From Dirofilaria immitis (Eukaryota; Nematoda; Chromadorea; Rhabditida; Onchocercidae), in assembly GCA_024305405.1 (NCBI GenBank), contig JAKNDB010000068.1:4340501-4404500 (forward strand): 64,000 bases of DNA, read 5' to 3'. Positions 1 to 11,720 of this stretch are shown in pieces. Both the position numbers and the translations under genes were made by a program. Each line of letters begins with the position of its first letter. Position 1 is the stretch's first letter. The notes beneath the pieces are model-generated. The model worked only from the letters and a program-made list of their open reading frames with translations. It did no database searches and was not told where the DNA came from.

Positions 1-84
1 GATATAATATTTTGTAATATATATTTTAAAAAATATTTGTTATTTTATAAATTCAATAATTTATAGGAATATTTAAGAAATAAC

Positions 85-520
85 TTTTTGCAAGGATTCA
101 TGTGACTATATGCCAATGATGGATCAACCCATTTTTCCGTTACATAAATATCTAATTCAAATTCACTTGTTATTTCGATTATTTTTGATATCTCCTGAAC
201 CCATATCTAAAGATATATATTTTCAATAAATGAGCCAAGAAAATCTTCATCAGTCAAAAATAAAACAAACATTTAATTTTGTTTACCATTCATTCCTATG
301 ATAATAATATTGTGAATAAAAAAAAAAATACCTCGACGGAAACTTGTACACTATTACCACCAGGTATTTTATGCTTATCGTAATCGCGTAACAATTCCGT
401 AATAATCATTGCATCATTAGTGCATTTTTATCATTCTTAATTGGCCATCTATCCATAACATGATCGTTTTCAAATTCGTTATTATCCTCGATGGCCGATT
501 CATCATCATGCAATACGTTC
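85..520 (-). CDS. Cys-loop ligand-gated ion channel subunit, partial (two exons)
   Basis: Two minus-strand exons are visible, 520-332 and 206-85. They encode part of the extracellular ligand-binding domain of a pentameric ligand-gated channel of the nematode GABA/LGC anion-channel type. The first contains [17 protein letters not shown], the typical start of this domain. The second contains [19 protein letters not shown], the segment around loop D and the Trp-x-Asp-Pro signature. The exons join in phase 0 (donor GAG|GTATTT, acceptor TTTAG|ATA). The second ends at a candidate donor AAAAA|GTTATT just after an Asn-Pro-Cys. The rest of the domain, the Cys-loop and the four membrane helices lie off the left edge, and the 5' exons were not found. 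The first exon has an apparent one-base contraction in an A5 run near 430. The acceptor at 520 is a weak AAG. The family call rests on motif recognition; the subfamily is uncertain. Confidence 0.72.
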
Positions 521-532
521 CTTTAAATTATT

Positions 533-3500
533 AATCAATAGATACAACATACTATTTTCATATGGATTGTTTCATTTTAAATTATAATAGAAGATCAAAT
601 TTTTTAAATAATTACGTTAAATTATATATTAATTATTTCTTTATTGCATTACATTATTTTATTTATGAAATTTTGAATATATTTTGATAGTTATCATGAA
701 ATTTTTGTTATCATAACTAATTATTGAATATATTTTGATAGCAAATTATGAAAAAATATGCAATAATTTTAGAAATTTTTATTAAAAAAAAGAAAAAAGA
801 AAATTAATTTTATATATGAATTTATTTTAATATAAAATTTATAGATTTAATAAATGTTTCATTAGCAAATTAATTGAATAAGATAATTTAACAATTATTT
901 TATCCATCTTCTCATTGAATTGCTTTTTAGCATAAAAATGTTGCTCTTGTGACATGTCTGATAATAAAGTCATTAAAAAAAAGTTTCATATGATTTAATA
1001 AAATTTTATATTTACTATACCGTGTTTGAATTTTTTGCCCACTAATAATTGTGTAAGTACACAGTAATATTAGCAATGTCATGCAGTTTGAAACGATCGA
1101 ATATCTAATTTTCAATTTCTCGAGAATTGATAATTTTACATGTATACAATAGAATTGTCTGAAAATGCAACAAATAATCTCATCAGATTTAAAAATTATG
1201 AAAAAATTATTCATTAGTTGAATAATTTTCATGATAAATATCAGCTTTATATTTTGAATAAATAGTGATCTTAGATAATATCACGCAAATTTTTGCACAC
1301 CATAATTATTTTGATTTATATTCTATTAAAGAATTTGAAAGTATGATAGAACTATTATGATGATAACTTTATATCATCATAATTAAAGATGATTTAAAAA
1401 TTTTGTCAAATTTTAGAAATAAAAGATCTTATAATGTCACCTGTATTAGAATCAGAAGACATTTGTATAAACCTGAATATTAAATAATTATGGTGCAAAA
1501 AAGCACAATTTTCAAATCTCAATTAAACTTAAAAATCAACGTAAATAAATTATTTCTTAATCAACGTAAATAAATTAAGAAATAATTTATTTCTTCAATA
1601 TCAGCATAATCTTTAAAAACTCCTTACGGCCTAGTAAATCATCTATAGTTATATTTCTTTAATCATTAACTTTCTGAACTTAATGCTAAAATAACCTTTC
1701 AAAATAAAAATTTTAGTCACAATTTTATAAAATAATCCTAGCAAATATTAACTTCATCGTCGCTTTTTTCAATTAGTAAAGCAATAACAAATTTCAGATT
1801 GAAATTTTTATTTTCGGAAAGAAAGTAAACAAATATGATGACCCAATGGAGCAATCCATCAAAAAGTCTCCTTTAAACACGACCGCTTTTCTTGAAATGA
1901 AAGAATAGATGACGAGAATTGAATGAATAGAGAAGAGAGAGAGAACCGTATTTAATAATCGAGAAGCATTTAGACAATCCCGAGAAAGCCACATTTCACA
2001 TAAAGCAATTTTAGAAATCGATCTACGAACCATCTTTCTTCTTTTAGCCTTCTATAGTCGACTTTTTTAACTTCCTCATTTCATCATTTTTCTTGTTTTC
2101 GTCTTTTCCTTCTATCACTTCTCCCATAATAAATAAAGTTAATCAAGAAAGGAAAACTATCTAGCATTTATTTATATTTTGTTATTTCATTGCTGTCTAG
2201 AATTTTCTTCTTTGTTGATAATATTACTACGATTTAAGCATCTACCATTCACGTAACATACGTAACATTTGAACGCATAATTGTAAAACCTTGCTGCGTA
2301 AATAAAACATATGTAAAAACTTATATTAACAAGTTTTATTTTATTGTTTTAATGAAACAAGTGTGAGAAAAAATTTGATTCCTTTAAGCATATTATTCTT
2401 TATATAAACCTTTTCCTCCTTAATAAAAATATAAAAATGGTGCAATAAAAAAATCAAATTTAAACTTTTTATCAATAACAAAAACTCAAAATTAATACTT
2501 TAAGGAGTATTACGAAAAAAAAGATGAGATATATAGAATAAATTATGCATAATGTTCATATTTCTTGAGAATAATATTTTGAATAACATTTTTCCCTGGT
2601 CAAAAAATTTAAGCTGGATTCTTAGGCTTATTCAAAAAAATTTTTTAGATACTATTAAAATTTTTTGATAGTATTTGTAATTTAATATTTGACAAAATAA
2701 TGAACATTTGGTGATAATTGGATCCGAGTCATTTGAATACTGATTGGTTTTTTTGGTTAACCATACGGGTTACAGTACTTCTTAAATATATATATTTTTT
2801 CGTTAACTGCATTGCGCTCATGCATTCATTTACAACATTCATTATTTTAAGATATTTATTTGTGATATAACATGAGTTAAGAAGGTAGGAACACTAGGGA
2901 CTTGAATTCGATTACTGGAATCAAATCTATATCCATGAAAAGAACATAGTGATTCAGGCTATTTTTTATAGATCGTAAAGCCGTATTTAAAAAAAAATAT
3001 CATGAGATATAATTCACAATCTAGTTTTTCCTCAACAATTTAATTCAATTGTAATATAACGAGATGATATGGCGACATAGTCCATGACCTCTCTAACACG
3101 TGTGAGCGGAAAAACAACCCCTCGACCCGCTATCTCAAAAAGTCGAAGAACACCCGCGGACTTATTCCGTTTTGAATTGTTTGGTGGCATGCAACGAGTA
3201 TGCGACTGTTCTGTTTCTTCCTGCGGAACTCTGATAATAGTTAGGATTGATTTGCGCTGTGATAAAGTTTTGTGAAGGGATTGTTTGCGTATGAGTATTT
3301 GTCGGGAGTAGCTAGAAAATGATAGTTAATGAAGCGGTAGAATTCGTAACATTGTGCATAGTTAGCAGACGGAATAATTGGGAAATAATTGTTTTTTTAT
3401 ATAATTTTGGTATAGTCATTAAAAGCGAAAAAGAAATATAATTAATGAGATATAGCACGGCGATTGATAAGAATTTTCTAGGTATAGCAATGATATACGA

Positions 3501-3941
3501 TTTAAAAGATTAGAAAGGCAATAATAAAATAAAGTTATGAATAATATAAAGAATCATTAAAAGGTGCACTGTTTTTATTTCTTGGCAAATTCAAACTTTT
3601 ATAAATTACATCCAATATTTACGAACTTTTATGAACATTTTAGAAGTCATGAATGGAAATCATGAATTAATTGAATAATTTTCCTGCAATTTTTCGCAAC
3701 TATTTCTGTATATCAATACATAGACACTGAATAACCTATCCCTTACGGAGCTCTTTTTATCATATGTCTATCTCTTCGTCCGAATAAATCTAATTTTATT
3801 TGTAATTATGTATCAGTTGTATACAGACGTAATTTATTTCACTGATTCTATAAGAATTTTAAAATAAAATTTGTGTTTAAGCTTTTCAGTGCCCTTTGCT
3901 CAAGCAAAGCAGAAATTTCGGGATAACAAACTCAAAGCAAA
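533..3941. other. Gene-free interval between divergent channel and NAE1 genes
   Basis: I see no supported gene here. The interval holds AT-rich sequence, a 17-18 bp direct repeat near 673-690 and 724-741, and a hairpin-forming inverted repeat at 1543-1592. A less AT-rich patch at about 3060-3260 contains a CACGTG E-box core. It could be promoter sequence for the NAE1 gene, but nothing in it is decisive. Small open frames at 1794-2033 (minus) and 3084-3275 (plus) show no recognisable domain or convincing splice context. Confidence 0.4.
1543..1592. repeat. 19-bp perfect inverted repeat with 12-base loop
   Basis: Positions 1543-1561 and 1574-1592 are exact reverse complements, separated by 12 bases. 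The arms are almost purely A/T. The same stretch also carries a direct repeat of ATCAACGTAAATAAATT, and one copy forms the loop side of the hairpin. There is no flanking target-site duplication that I can see. Confidence 0.8.
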
Positions 3942-6900
3942 ATGATGCAAGACGATATACGGTATGATCGTCAAATTCGTCTTTGGGGCGATGAAGGTCA
4001 ATCTTGTATTAAGAATGCTAATGTCTGCGTACTGGGTGCATCTGCTTTGGGATGCGAAATTATCAAAAGTTTGGTACTTGCTGGCATCAAATCAGTGCAT
4101 ATCGTCGATTCCGCCATCATATGCAAACCGGATTTAGGCAATAATTTTTTCATTGATGATGAAATCGGTCAACCGAGAGCGAAAGTTGCACTACGACTGC
4201 TTATGGTATATGTAGATTTGTGAAATACGAAAATTGTTAAATGTATTTTAAATGTTCTCCATAGTAATGCAGAATCAGTTCTCTTTTGATCTCAAAGTAT
4301 TTTCATTCTTAAACAATGGGAGTTTATTTTATTTTTAGAGATTATAGCATAAAGTACTAAAGATTCCTTTGATTTCTTCTGAATTATAAAATATTGACTT
4401 TCACGATGTTGGTTATCAGTCCTAAAGTTAACAGCTTTAGGTCACAGTCTAAGCTTTAGAATGCTAAGTTTTTTTTGAAGTTTTCTTTAACCCATGCCTT
4501 CCAGGAACTAAATCCATCAGTGGAAGGAGATTTCGATTTAGAGAGTCCTGAAGATATCATTACCAAAAATATGGATTTTCTAAGGCAATTTACTATTGTT
4601 GTTGGATGCAATTTGAGTATTGATGTTGCTGCAAAAATAAATGACTTTTTGTTTGAGAAAAATATACCTTTTGTTCACGCAAGGTTAGAATTTCATGCTC
4701 CAATAGTAGCTCAGGTTAAGCATGAGTTATGCACAACCATATAGCGCCAAAAAAATATCTGTAAACATAATAAGCTTCTGTTGAACCAAGTTTAATGGAA
4801 TTAGAACATGAGTTTTAAACATTTTGCTGGATTTTTATCATTATAATGTTTTTGACTGTACTTTTTTGGATATATATATATGAATTAAGCAGTACATTTC
4901 AATTTTGTTTGCAAGGAAGTACTAAGCTAAGCAGTATTTTAAAATTATAATTGCAGAGCATATGGTCTTGTTGGATATATACGAATTTCCATTCAAGAGC
5001 ATACGATCATTGATACACATGAGGAGAATATACCACCCGATTTAAGGTAACATCAGTTTTTAATATGGGAATAAATTTTCCGATTTTATTCTAACTTTTT
5101 AGATTGAACACTATAGATGTTCTTTATTGAGGATCAATTTTTTTTACATATTTTCGCAAAGTGCCCAAATTAACCTTCGATTTGATTCGATTGATAATTT
5201 CGATTGATTTCTCACGACGTAACTGAAACAGCGATAAAACCTCCAACCAGTAAAGACCTTTTATAATGAAGATGTCAGACATGTGCGTAATTAGGAGATT
5301 GATGTAACAGTGGATATAAAATGTCTGCCAATGTTGCTGAAAGTGTGACCACTGCTTGTGACATGCCAGCTAACCGCGAGAAGCTATTTTGGTATCAGCG
5401 GCCCTTGATCTTTTGCTCTAAGTGATAGCTTACCATACATTAGTTATACGACAGTTATCGAAACAAAGAAAAGAGATGGAAAATAAACATACATAAGCTT
5501 CGATTGTTACAACATTTCAAATATTGCATATATGATTTTCATAGGGAACAAAGAGGAGATAAATGATTTTTCACATTGGACATCGTAATACTTGTTTATA
5601 TTAGATAATGCTGATTTGTCCCGACGATGACAGTCATTCCATGTTGTTCAGGCTCGATTGTCCGTTTCCAACGTTAACTGAATTGGTGGAATCGACAAAT
5701 CTGAATGAGATGCATTATGATGCTCATTCCCATACACCGTATTTGATTTTATTTTTGAAAGCGCTTGCATTATGGCGGGAAGAATACGGCCAAGATGATT
5801 TTCCCGATAATCGTGAAAAAGGAAAACGTTTGAAATGGTAGTTACTTAAATGTTGGACTGTCTTAATTTGTAATCAACTCTTTCAATTTAATTATAATTA
5901 TTTTTGTTTGTTAAATTTCTTTCAGCACTTATTATTAATGATTTAATTTTTTTTTCAAAATGCATAGGGATTAAATTTTTATGATGCAACTTTTAGATTT
6001 TCATGTCACTGCAGATGCCACATCCCGAAAATTTATCTGCTCGAGAAGAAAACTTTGTTGAAGGTCGCGCTGCAATGATTCGCTCATTGAAAAGAACAGA
6101 AGTTGGTTTTTATGCCAGAGATTAATAAGTTTTTACAAATAGTGATTTAAGATATTAGCTGCATTTTAAGTTTCTATTCTACTTTTAGATACCACGGGAG
6201 ATAAAGAATTACTAGATCACCCGAAAGCACGACATCCAGATCTGGCGCGGTTTTGGTTGTTGACTGCAGCTTTGCGCCGTTTTACTATTGCGCATAAAGT
6301 TTTACCTGTACGAGGTAGTTTGCCCGATATGATCAGTGATTCGGAAAGCTATGTTCTTTTAGCGACGAAGTTTCGAGATAAGGCTAAACAGGACGCGATG
6401 GAGGTTTGGATTTTTGTTCGAAGCAGCTTTAAGAGGTTGAACTTCCTGCATCGATGTAGTATTGTAGGTTTACCTCAGAAATTTTCTGATTATTTATATA
6501 ATTTGAAAGAAATTTATAATTCAGATTTCGAAAGGCTTTACTTTTCATAATCGAATTTTTATTTTACAATGAGTGAGTGAGGATTACTAAATAAGATCAA
6601 ACACATTCGAAAAAAGATAATGATTTTTATTTAAATATGTATATGCGAGAGTAATGGTAAAGTATATCATAAAAAAATAATAGCATGGTTGAGTTTGTAG
6701 GTGAAGAATTATCTTAACGCACTGCTCGTGGAACGAGGTCTACCGATTGATATCATCAAATTTGATGATTGCGAATTTTTCTGCAAAAGGCTGCTTTTTA
6801 CGGGTACAACACGGGACGACTATTGCTCAAGAAATAAAATCGTCGTTAGAGGTTTGACTATGAAACTAATATTGTTTTAAAGTTTTGTATACAACAATAT

Positions 6901-8150
6901 AAGAAATCAAAGTATTCCGGTATGCTTTTCTGAATTATACATCGAGTCATGGTGACTTTCTATAAGTTAATATTTTATCTACGCAATATATGTAGCAAAT
7001 AAGTTTGTATAAATTACTGCTTTATTTTACAAATTCTCAGGAAATATTGAATGATATACGAAATGCGAGCTTTGAACCTAATTCCGTAACAGGTGTTCCT
7101 GAGATATCACCAGCAGTGTGGTATATCTTATTGCGGGCTATCGATAGGTAAACATACATTTTTGCAAATAGTTTGTTCTTTTCTCTTTCTTATATCATTT
7201 AGGCTTTAAATTTACTGATTTTGCCATAAACTTAACAAAAACTCTCCACCAAGTCTGCTAAATTCAGAACTTTTGGCTTGTTTATCTGTTTCTTTGACTA
7301 ACAAGTAAAATAATGTACTTAAGGTTTCATTCCGAAAAGTCACGTTTCCCAGGAACGAATGGTGTACCGTGTACTATAGATGCTTACGATCTCAAAGCAA
7401 GAGTAATTGATTTGATTACAGAGATTGATGTAAGTTCGTATTGGACTCTTGATTTATTAAATGAAGTCTTTATTTTTTTTTCAACGATAATATCCTGAGG
7501 AATATTTATATGGTGACGGATCAGATGACGATTAAATTGGTCTAAATTTGACGCATAGAATTAAATTTAAGTATTCCATAGTATTGAATTTCTTTCTTAA
7601 TTCAAAATGATACGATCTGTTTTTAGTAAAAGAGTGAATAGAAGTCGGAATTATATAATTTATAAAGTCCATGTACAACTGCAATGCAGATGATTCTATT
7701 TCTCCAAGAAATAATTGTTGCATTTAGCATAATTTCTGTTTTCGTTTTTTTTTCGCCTATTAAATGTTTTTGACTTCATTAACAAACAAATATAATTTAG
7801 AGTCTTGATTCATTATGTGGAATCATAAAGAATGCCATGCTAATTATTTAATTTGAAACTCTGAAGTCTCGGCGTAATCCGAACTAGGTTCTCTATATTT
7901 TTGAATTTCAACTTCTTTTTGAGCTTTTTTGTAGCTAAAGGATAAACGCGTAATGCTTGAAAAAATCCCACAAATAGCTATCGATGAAATGTGTCGTTAC
8001 GGCGCATCTGAACTACATGTTATTGCTTCGTTAATTGGTGGTATCGCAGCACAGGAAGTGATAAAATTAATTACGCATCAGTACATATCCCTCGACAATA
8101 CACTTGTTTTTGATGGCCATACACAGCATGCGCAAACATATCGACTTTGA
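3942..8150 (+). CDS. ula-1: NEDD8-activating enzyme E1 regulatory subunit (NAE1/APPBP1/ULA-1)
   Basis: This is the regulatory half of the heterodimeric E1 that adenylates NEDD8 and passes it to UBC12 for cullin neddylation. Exons: 3942-4205, 4505-4683, 4957-5046, 5652-5837, 5997-6105, 6189-6403, 6701-6841 (or 6844), 7041-7147, 7324-7429, 7935-8150. The start gives YDRQIRLWGDEGQ, the conserved E1 N-terminus, followed by a ThiF-type fold with NNFFIDDEIG. Later landmarks are AYGLVGYIRI, HSHTPYLI, LPVRGSLPDM and, at the C-terminus, CRYGASELHVIASLIGGIAAQ. The predicted length is about 537 residues, matching the human protein (534). As expected for this subunit, no catalytic-cysteine domain is evident. 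All junctions close in phase except exon 4 to 5, where one G appears to be missing at the donor (5836-5838). The exon 9 acceptor is an AAG. Identity is very secure; the exon 7 end is ambiguous by one codon. Confidence 0.95.
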
Positions 8151-8527
8151 TATTGAAAGTTTAACCTGTTGAAGAAATCTATTTATGAGACGAAAACTTA
8201 TGAATGGGCATAATTAGTCAATATTCATGATTATTTAACCGATATTCATGGATAAGATAGTTAATCAAAATGTCCAGTATTATTTCCTCTTGTTTTTTGC
8301 TGACAAATTCTCACATATCTTATTAAAAGGTAATTATGCAGCTTATATTCTATCATACACTTTTTAAATATGATACGCACATGAAGTTTTGCCATATGAT
8401 TTGTACTGAATGCAAATTAGAATATCTAATCTTCAATTCCTTGTTTTCTTTGTAAATCAATATTATTATAGTGATTGTCATTATTTTGTTCGGGTTTGTT
8501 CGTTTGTATAATTTTGTTTTAATTTAC

Positions 8528-8533
8528 AATAAA
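8528..8533 (+). promoter_or_regulatory. Poly(A) signal of the NAE1 gene
   Basis: A canonical AATAAA hexamer lies about 380 bases after the NAE1 stop codon. No better hexamer was seen between them. It precedes the convergent small peptide gene on the other strand. Confidence 0.6.
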
Positions 8534-8813
8534 TATTCGTTTTATAAATGCTTAAAAGAGCAATCCTTTAATCATTTTCAGTAAGCTGGAAAATTTTCAT
8601 ATCATTACTGTTGTTGGTTTTTTTTCATTCGAAAGACCATGATTATTTGTGGACTGCGTTGTGCAAGATTCTGAAATTCAGGAATTCCTTAGGAATCAAA
8701 TTTCCGCATGCCAATATTTAGATATGTAATGTGGATTTCTCACCTAATATACATCAATATTATCTATCAAAATCGATCCGACTGTATGCCTACCTTTTCC
8801 TTTGTCCTGTTCC

Positions 8814-9151
8814 TCACCGTTCGTTCTTAATAGGATTATAATTGCAAGCATATTGCTGCATTAGTATCATCAAACCTGGTTTCTTGTAAAAACCTGCATT
8901 ACGAATTTGTTCGTATGTATTCCCGATTCTGTCATACTGAGCAAGACCTGAAAAAAAAAGACTAACGGTTAGTTGATAATTTTCTTAGAATTGATAGAGA
9001 ATATTTTGAAGAACTTTCTCAATCTTTCCGAAAGAAAGGAATTATTATGATAAATGATCGAAAATAACTTACAAAAACCTAGCAATTGATAGGAATGATA
9101 AGAATAAGAGTTGAAGCAACAAATGATTAACAGAGCGAGTAAGAATTGCAT
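8814..9151 (-). CDS. Small putative secreted peptide, 68 aa, unknown family
   Basis: Two minus-strand exons, 9151-9079 and 8947-8814, join in phase 1 (donor CTAG|GTTTTT, acceptor TTTCAG|GT) to give 68 residues and a stop. The N-terminus MQFLLALLIICCFNSYS is a textbook signal peptide with a hydrophobic core, so the product is probably secreted. The mature part is rich in Tyr, Gln and Asn. It contains AQYDRIGNTYEQIRNAGFYK and ends NYNPIKNER, with a single cysteine (YACNYN), so it is not a disulfide-knotted peptide by itself. I do not recognise the family. An alternative 3' end exists: a donor at GAACG|GTGAGG could splice to an acceptor near 8680, replacing the stop with about eight more residues. 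The gene is convergent with NAE1. It is real-looking because phase, splice signals and signal peptide agree, but it needs transcript support. Confidence 0.62.
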
Positions 9152-10845
9152 GATAAATAATGTGAAGCAATTAATTTTTCAATCGTTGGAAACAAATATA
9201 TGACAGAAACAAATTTTCCTTTTCTTTGCTGTTTTATCTAATCAACAAAATTTAGCTTTTTTTTCAAAACGAACAGAGCAAAAATGTTATGTTATTTTAT
9301 GTTCAAAATTTTTTTTTGAAGAATCAGTTGAAGACGAAGACAAAGAAAAATAGAAGGCAGAGGAAATCAATAATTCAAATAATACATAAATTTTTTCATT
9401 AAATTGAGAAATATGGTTGATTTTTGATGTGTTGATTCAGATTTCATTCCTAACATTCATTGAAATTTTAGTCCTAAATTTACGAATATAATTCCCTTTA
9501 TAATTTTCAATCATTTCAACGAGAATAAAATAGATGAATGATAGGACCTTCTTTTTTTCTTCACATTTAAATATAGCACTAATAAGAAGTTTGAAATAAT
9601 TGGTTTAATCGATTATAATTGCTTAATGATAAATTTGATCAATCATCGCTGAAATAATTCAATCAATTATTATCTATCATAATTGCTAATATTAATTCTT
9701 ATGGTCCTATTTATTTGTACTTTTCATTTATTTCTTCATTCCAAGTCATTATCATTATCATGATTGATGGTAAATCTTTTGCATTTTTTGTTATCAACCA
9801 ATCATTGCTTTGAAAAATCTTTTAAATTAAAAAAAAAGACTTCCACTGATTCTTTAATTGATATATGCTAAAAGTTAATGAAAATTATCACTATTAATTT
9901 CATTTTATGCAATTATCATCATTAATTTGTTTGAAATTTTGGAAAAAAATAAAATGATACAGAGGAGAAACATAGCATTTTCTCGAAATATAAATTTTCA
10001 TATTTATTTTTATAATTATTTAAAAATTTGATATATAATCTGAATGTATCATTTTTCTCATGATTTGTTATATCTTTTTATGCTTGAAAATTTATGGATA
10101 AACAATTTTAGTCATTCATTAAGTCTACCATATTTATCAGAAAATTATACTAATAAGTATATTAGATGAGAAAATCGATTTATTTCATTATTAATTTGAA
10201 ATGATCAAATTGTTTGGTAATAACATATTCCTTGTTATACAACTTGATAATTAAGTTAGGAAAATATTAAATTACTTATTTAATTGCATAAATATTGCGA
10301 AATTGTTGATATTGAAAATGATTATTGTCATTAGATCGCTGATTGAGGAGCATAAATGACTTATTAAAATGCAAAATTCAATTTTTTCAATATCATTCAT
10401 AATACTATTGAACTGTAATGAAACTGAAATATGGAAGAAATGGATCTTGTATAAGAAAATAAATATCGTATCATAAAATACCCCAAAAAAAAGTTGAAAA
10501 TATCGTCGCATTAAAGTCGAAAACAGGATGTATGTAACAAAATGAATGGTAAAAAATTTAAAATATGTCATAGATTATAAAATAAGCACAAATTCCAACT
10601 TTTTGTAGTCATTTTGATTTGATTAATCTATCATGAAAGTTAATTGATTAAGAACATTCATTTAAATTAACATTTTAACTGATCAAATTTATTAAACATT
10701 AAAATCATAAGACAAAAAAAAGAAAATGATGGATCTTGAAAAATTATCTTATTATTATAATTGAATAATTGTAGAATTAAAACTTTTTCAAACCCAATGT
10801 TCATTTATAATTTCCACATATATATTTGTCAATAATGCAACAATA

Positions 10846-10920
10846 AATAATAATGATTATTGATTAATAATAATGATTATTGATTAATAATAATGATTAT
10901 TGATTAATAATAATGATTAT
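10846..10920. repeat. 20-bp tandem repeat, about 3.75 copies
   Basis: The unit TGATTAATAATAATGATTAT is repeated exactly three times from 10861, preceded by 15 bases of a fourth copy. The copies are identical, which suggests recent expansion. Confidence 0.9.
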
Positions 10921-11680
10921 TAATTTAATCAAAGATGAAAATTTTGAATTAACTCAAAAAATTTTCAATCTTTGCTCATTTAGGTTAGTTTGAAAATACA
11001 ATTATATTATGTGATTACATTACGTATAAATATTTTTTTCCTTAGCAATAAATTTTATTTTTTTCTTCGTCATATTCAACTTGTTTATCAACTTATTTGA
11101 TTCAATTTTTTTTTTTATTCTCGACTTCATTATCTTCGATTAAAAGGTAAAAACATCAGCAATAAAAGTTAACTAAATTGCATATACGAAATAATTTATC
11201 ATATTTTAAATGATTTTATTTCTCAAATTTTAATTAACTTTAATAATAAATAATTAAAAAGTCTTCTTCTTAAAAAGTTTTTTTTTAAAAAAGTCGTCTT
11301 TTTTACCATTTAACATTCATTAAAACATTAAATGATAAAAAGGACTTTCTTAAATTATTTTTTTAAAATAATTCATGGAAATGACTTTATTCATTTTTCG
11401 AACAAATGCAATGAAAATATTAAAAATGAATAGTTTTTTTGATGAAAAAGAAAAAAATTTAAACAAGTAATATAATTGCATTTTGTTTGAAAAAATTTCT
11501 TCGAAAACAATTTTTTTAATTCTGCGAATAAATTTCATACAAAAAGACACGAAACTAAGAATGTCTCACTTCTCAAATATTATAGTCTTTCAAAAAGTAT
11601 GGTCTCGAATTTTATGCCTAACCATTTTATCATCACATACAGAAAAAAATTATTCCTTACTGATTCCGACTTTTTGATTA

Positions 11681-11720
11681 TAATAATGATGATGATGATG
11701 ATGATGATAATAATGATGCA
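11681..11720. repeat. ATG/ATA trinucleotide microsatellite
   Basis: An ATAATGATGATG run with about seven pure ATG units and flanking ATA variants. It generates spurious poly-Met and poly-Ile open frames. Confidence 0.85.

Noticed and set aside
1794..2033. 79-codon minus-strand frame as a first exon of the Cys-loop channel
   Set aside because: The sequence does not resemble a signal peptide or the channel N-terminus, and no phase-compatible join to 520 was found.
3084..3275. 63-codon plus-strand frame in a GC-richer patch upstream of NAE1
   Set aside because: No splice link to a downstream exon and no family resemblance; it is more likely promoter sequence.
3942..9151. An operon containing NAE1 and the next gene
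   Set aside because: The neighbouring peptide gene is on the opposite strand, and no closely spaced same-strand gene pair occurs anywhere in the window.
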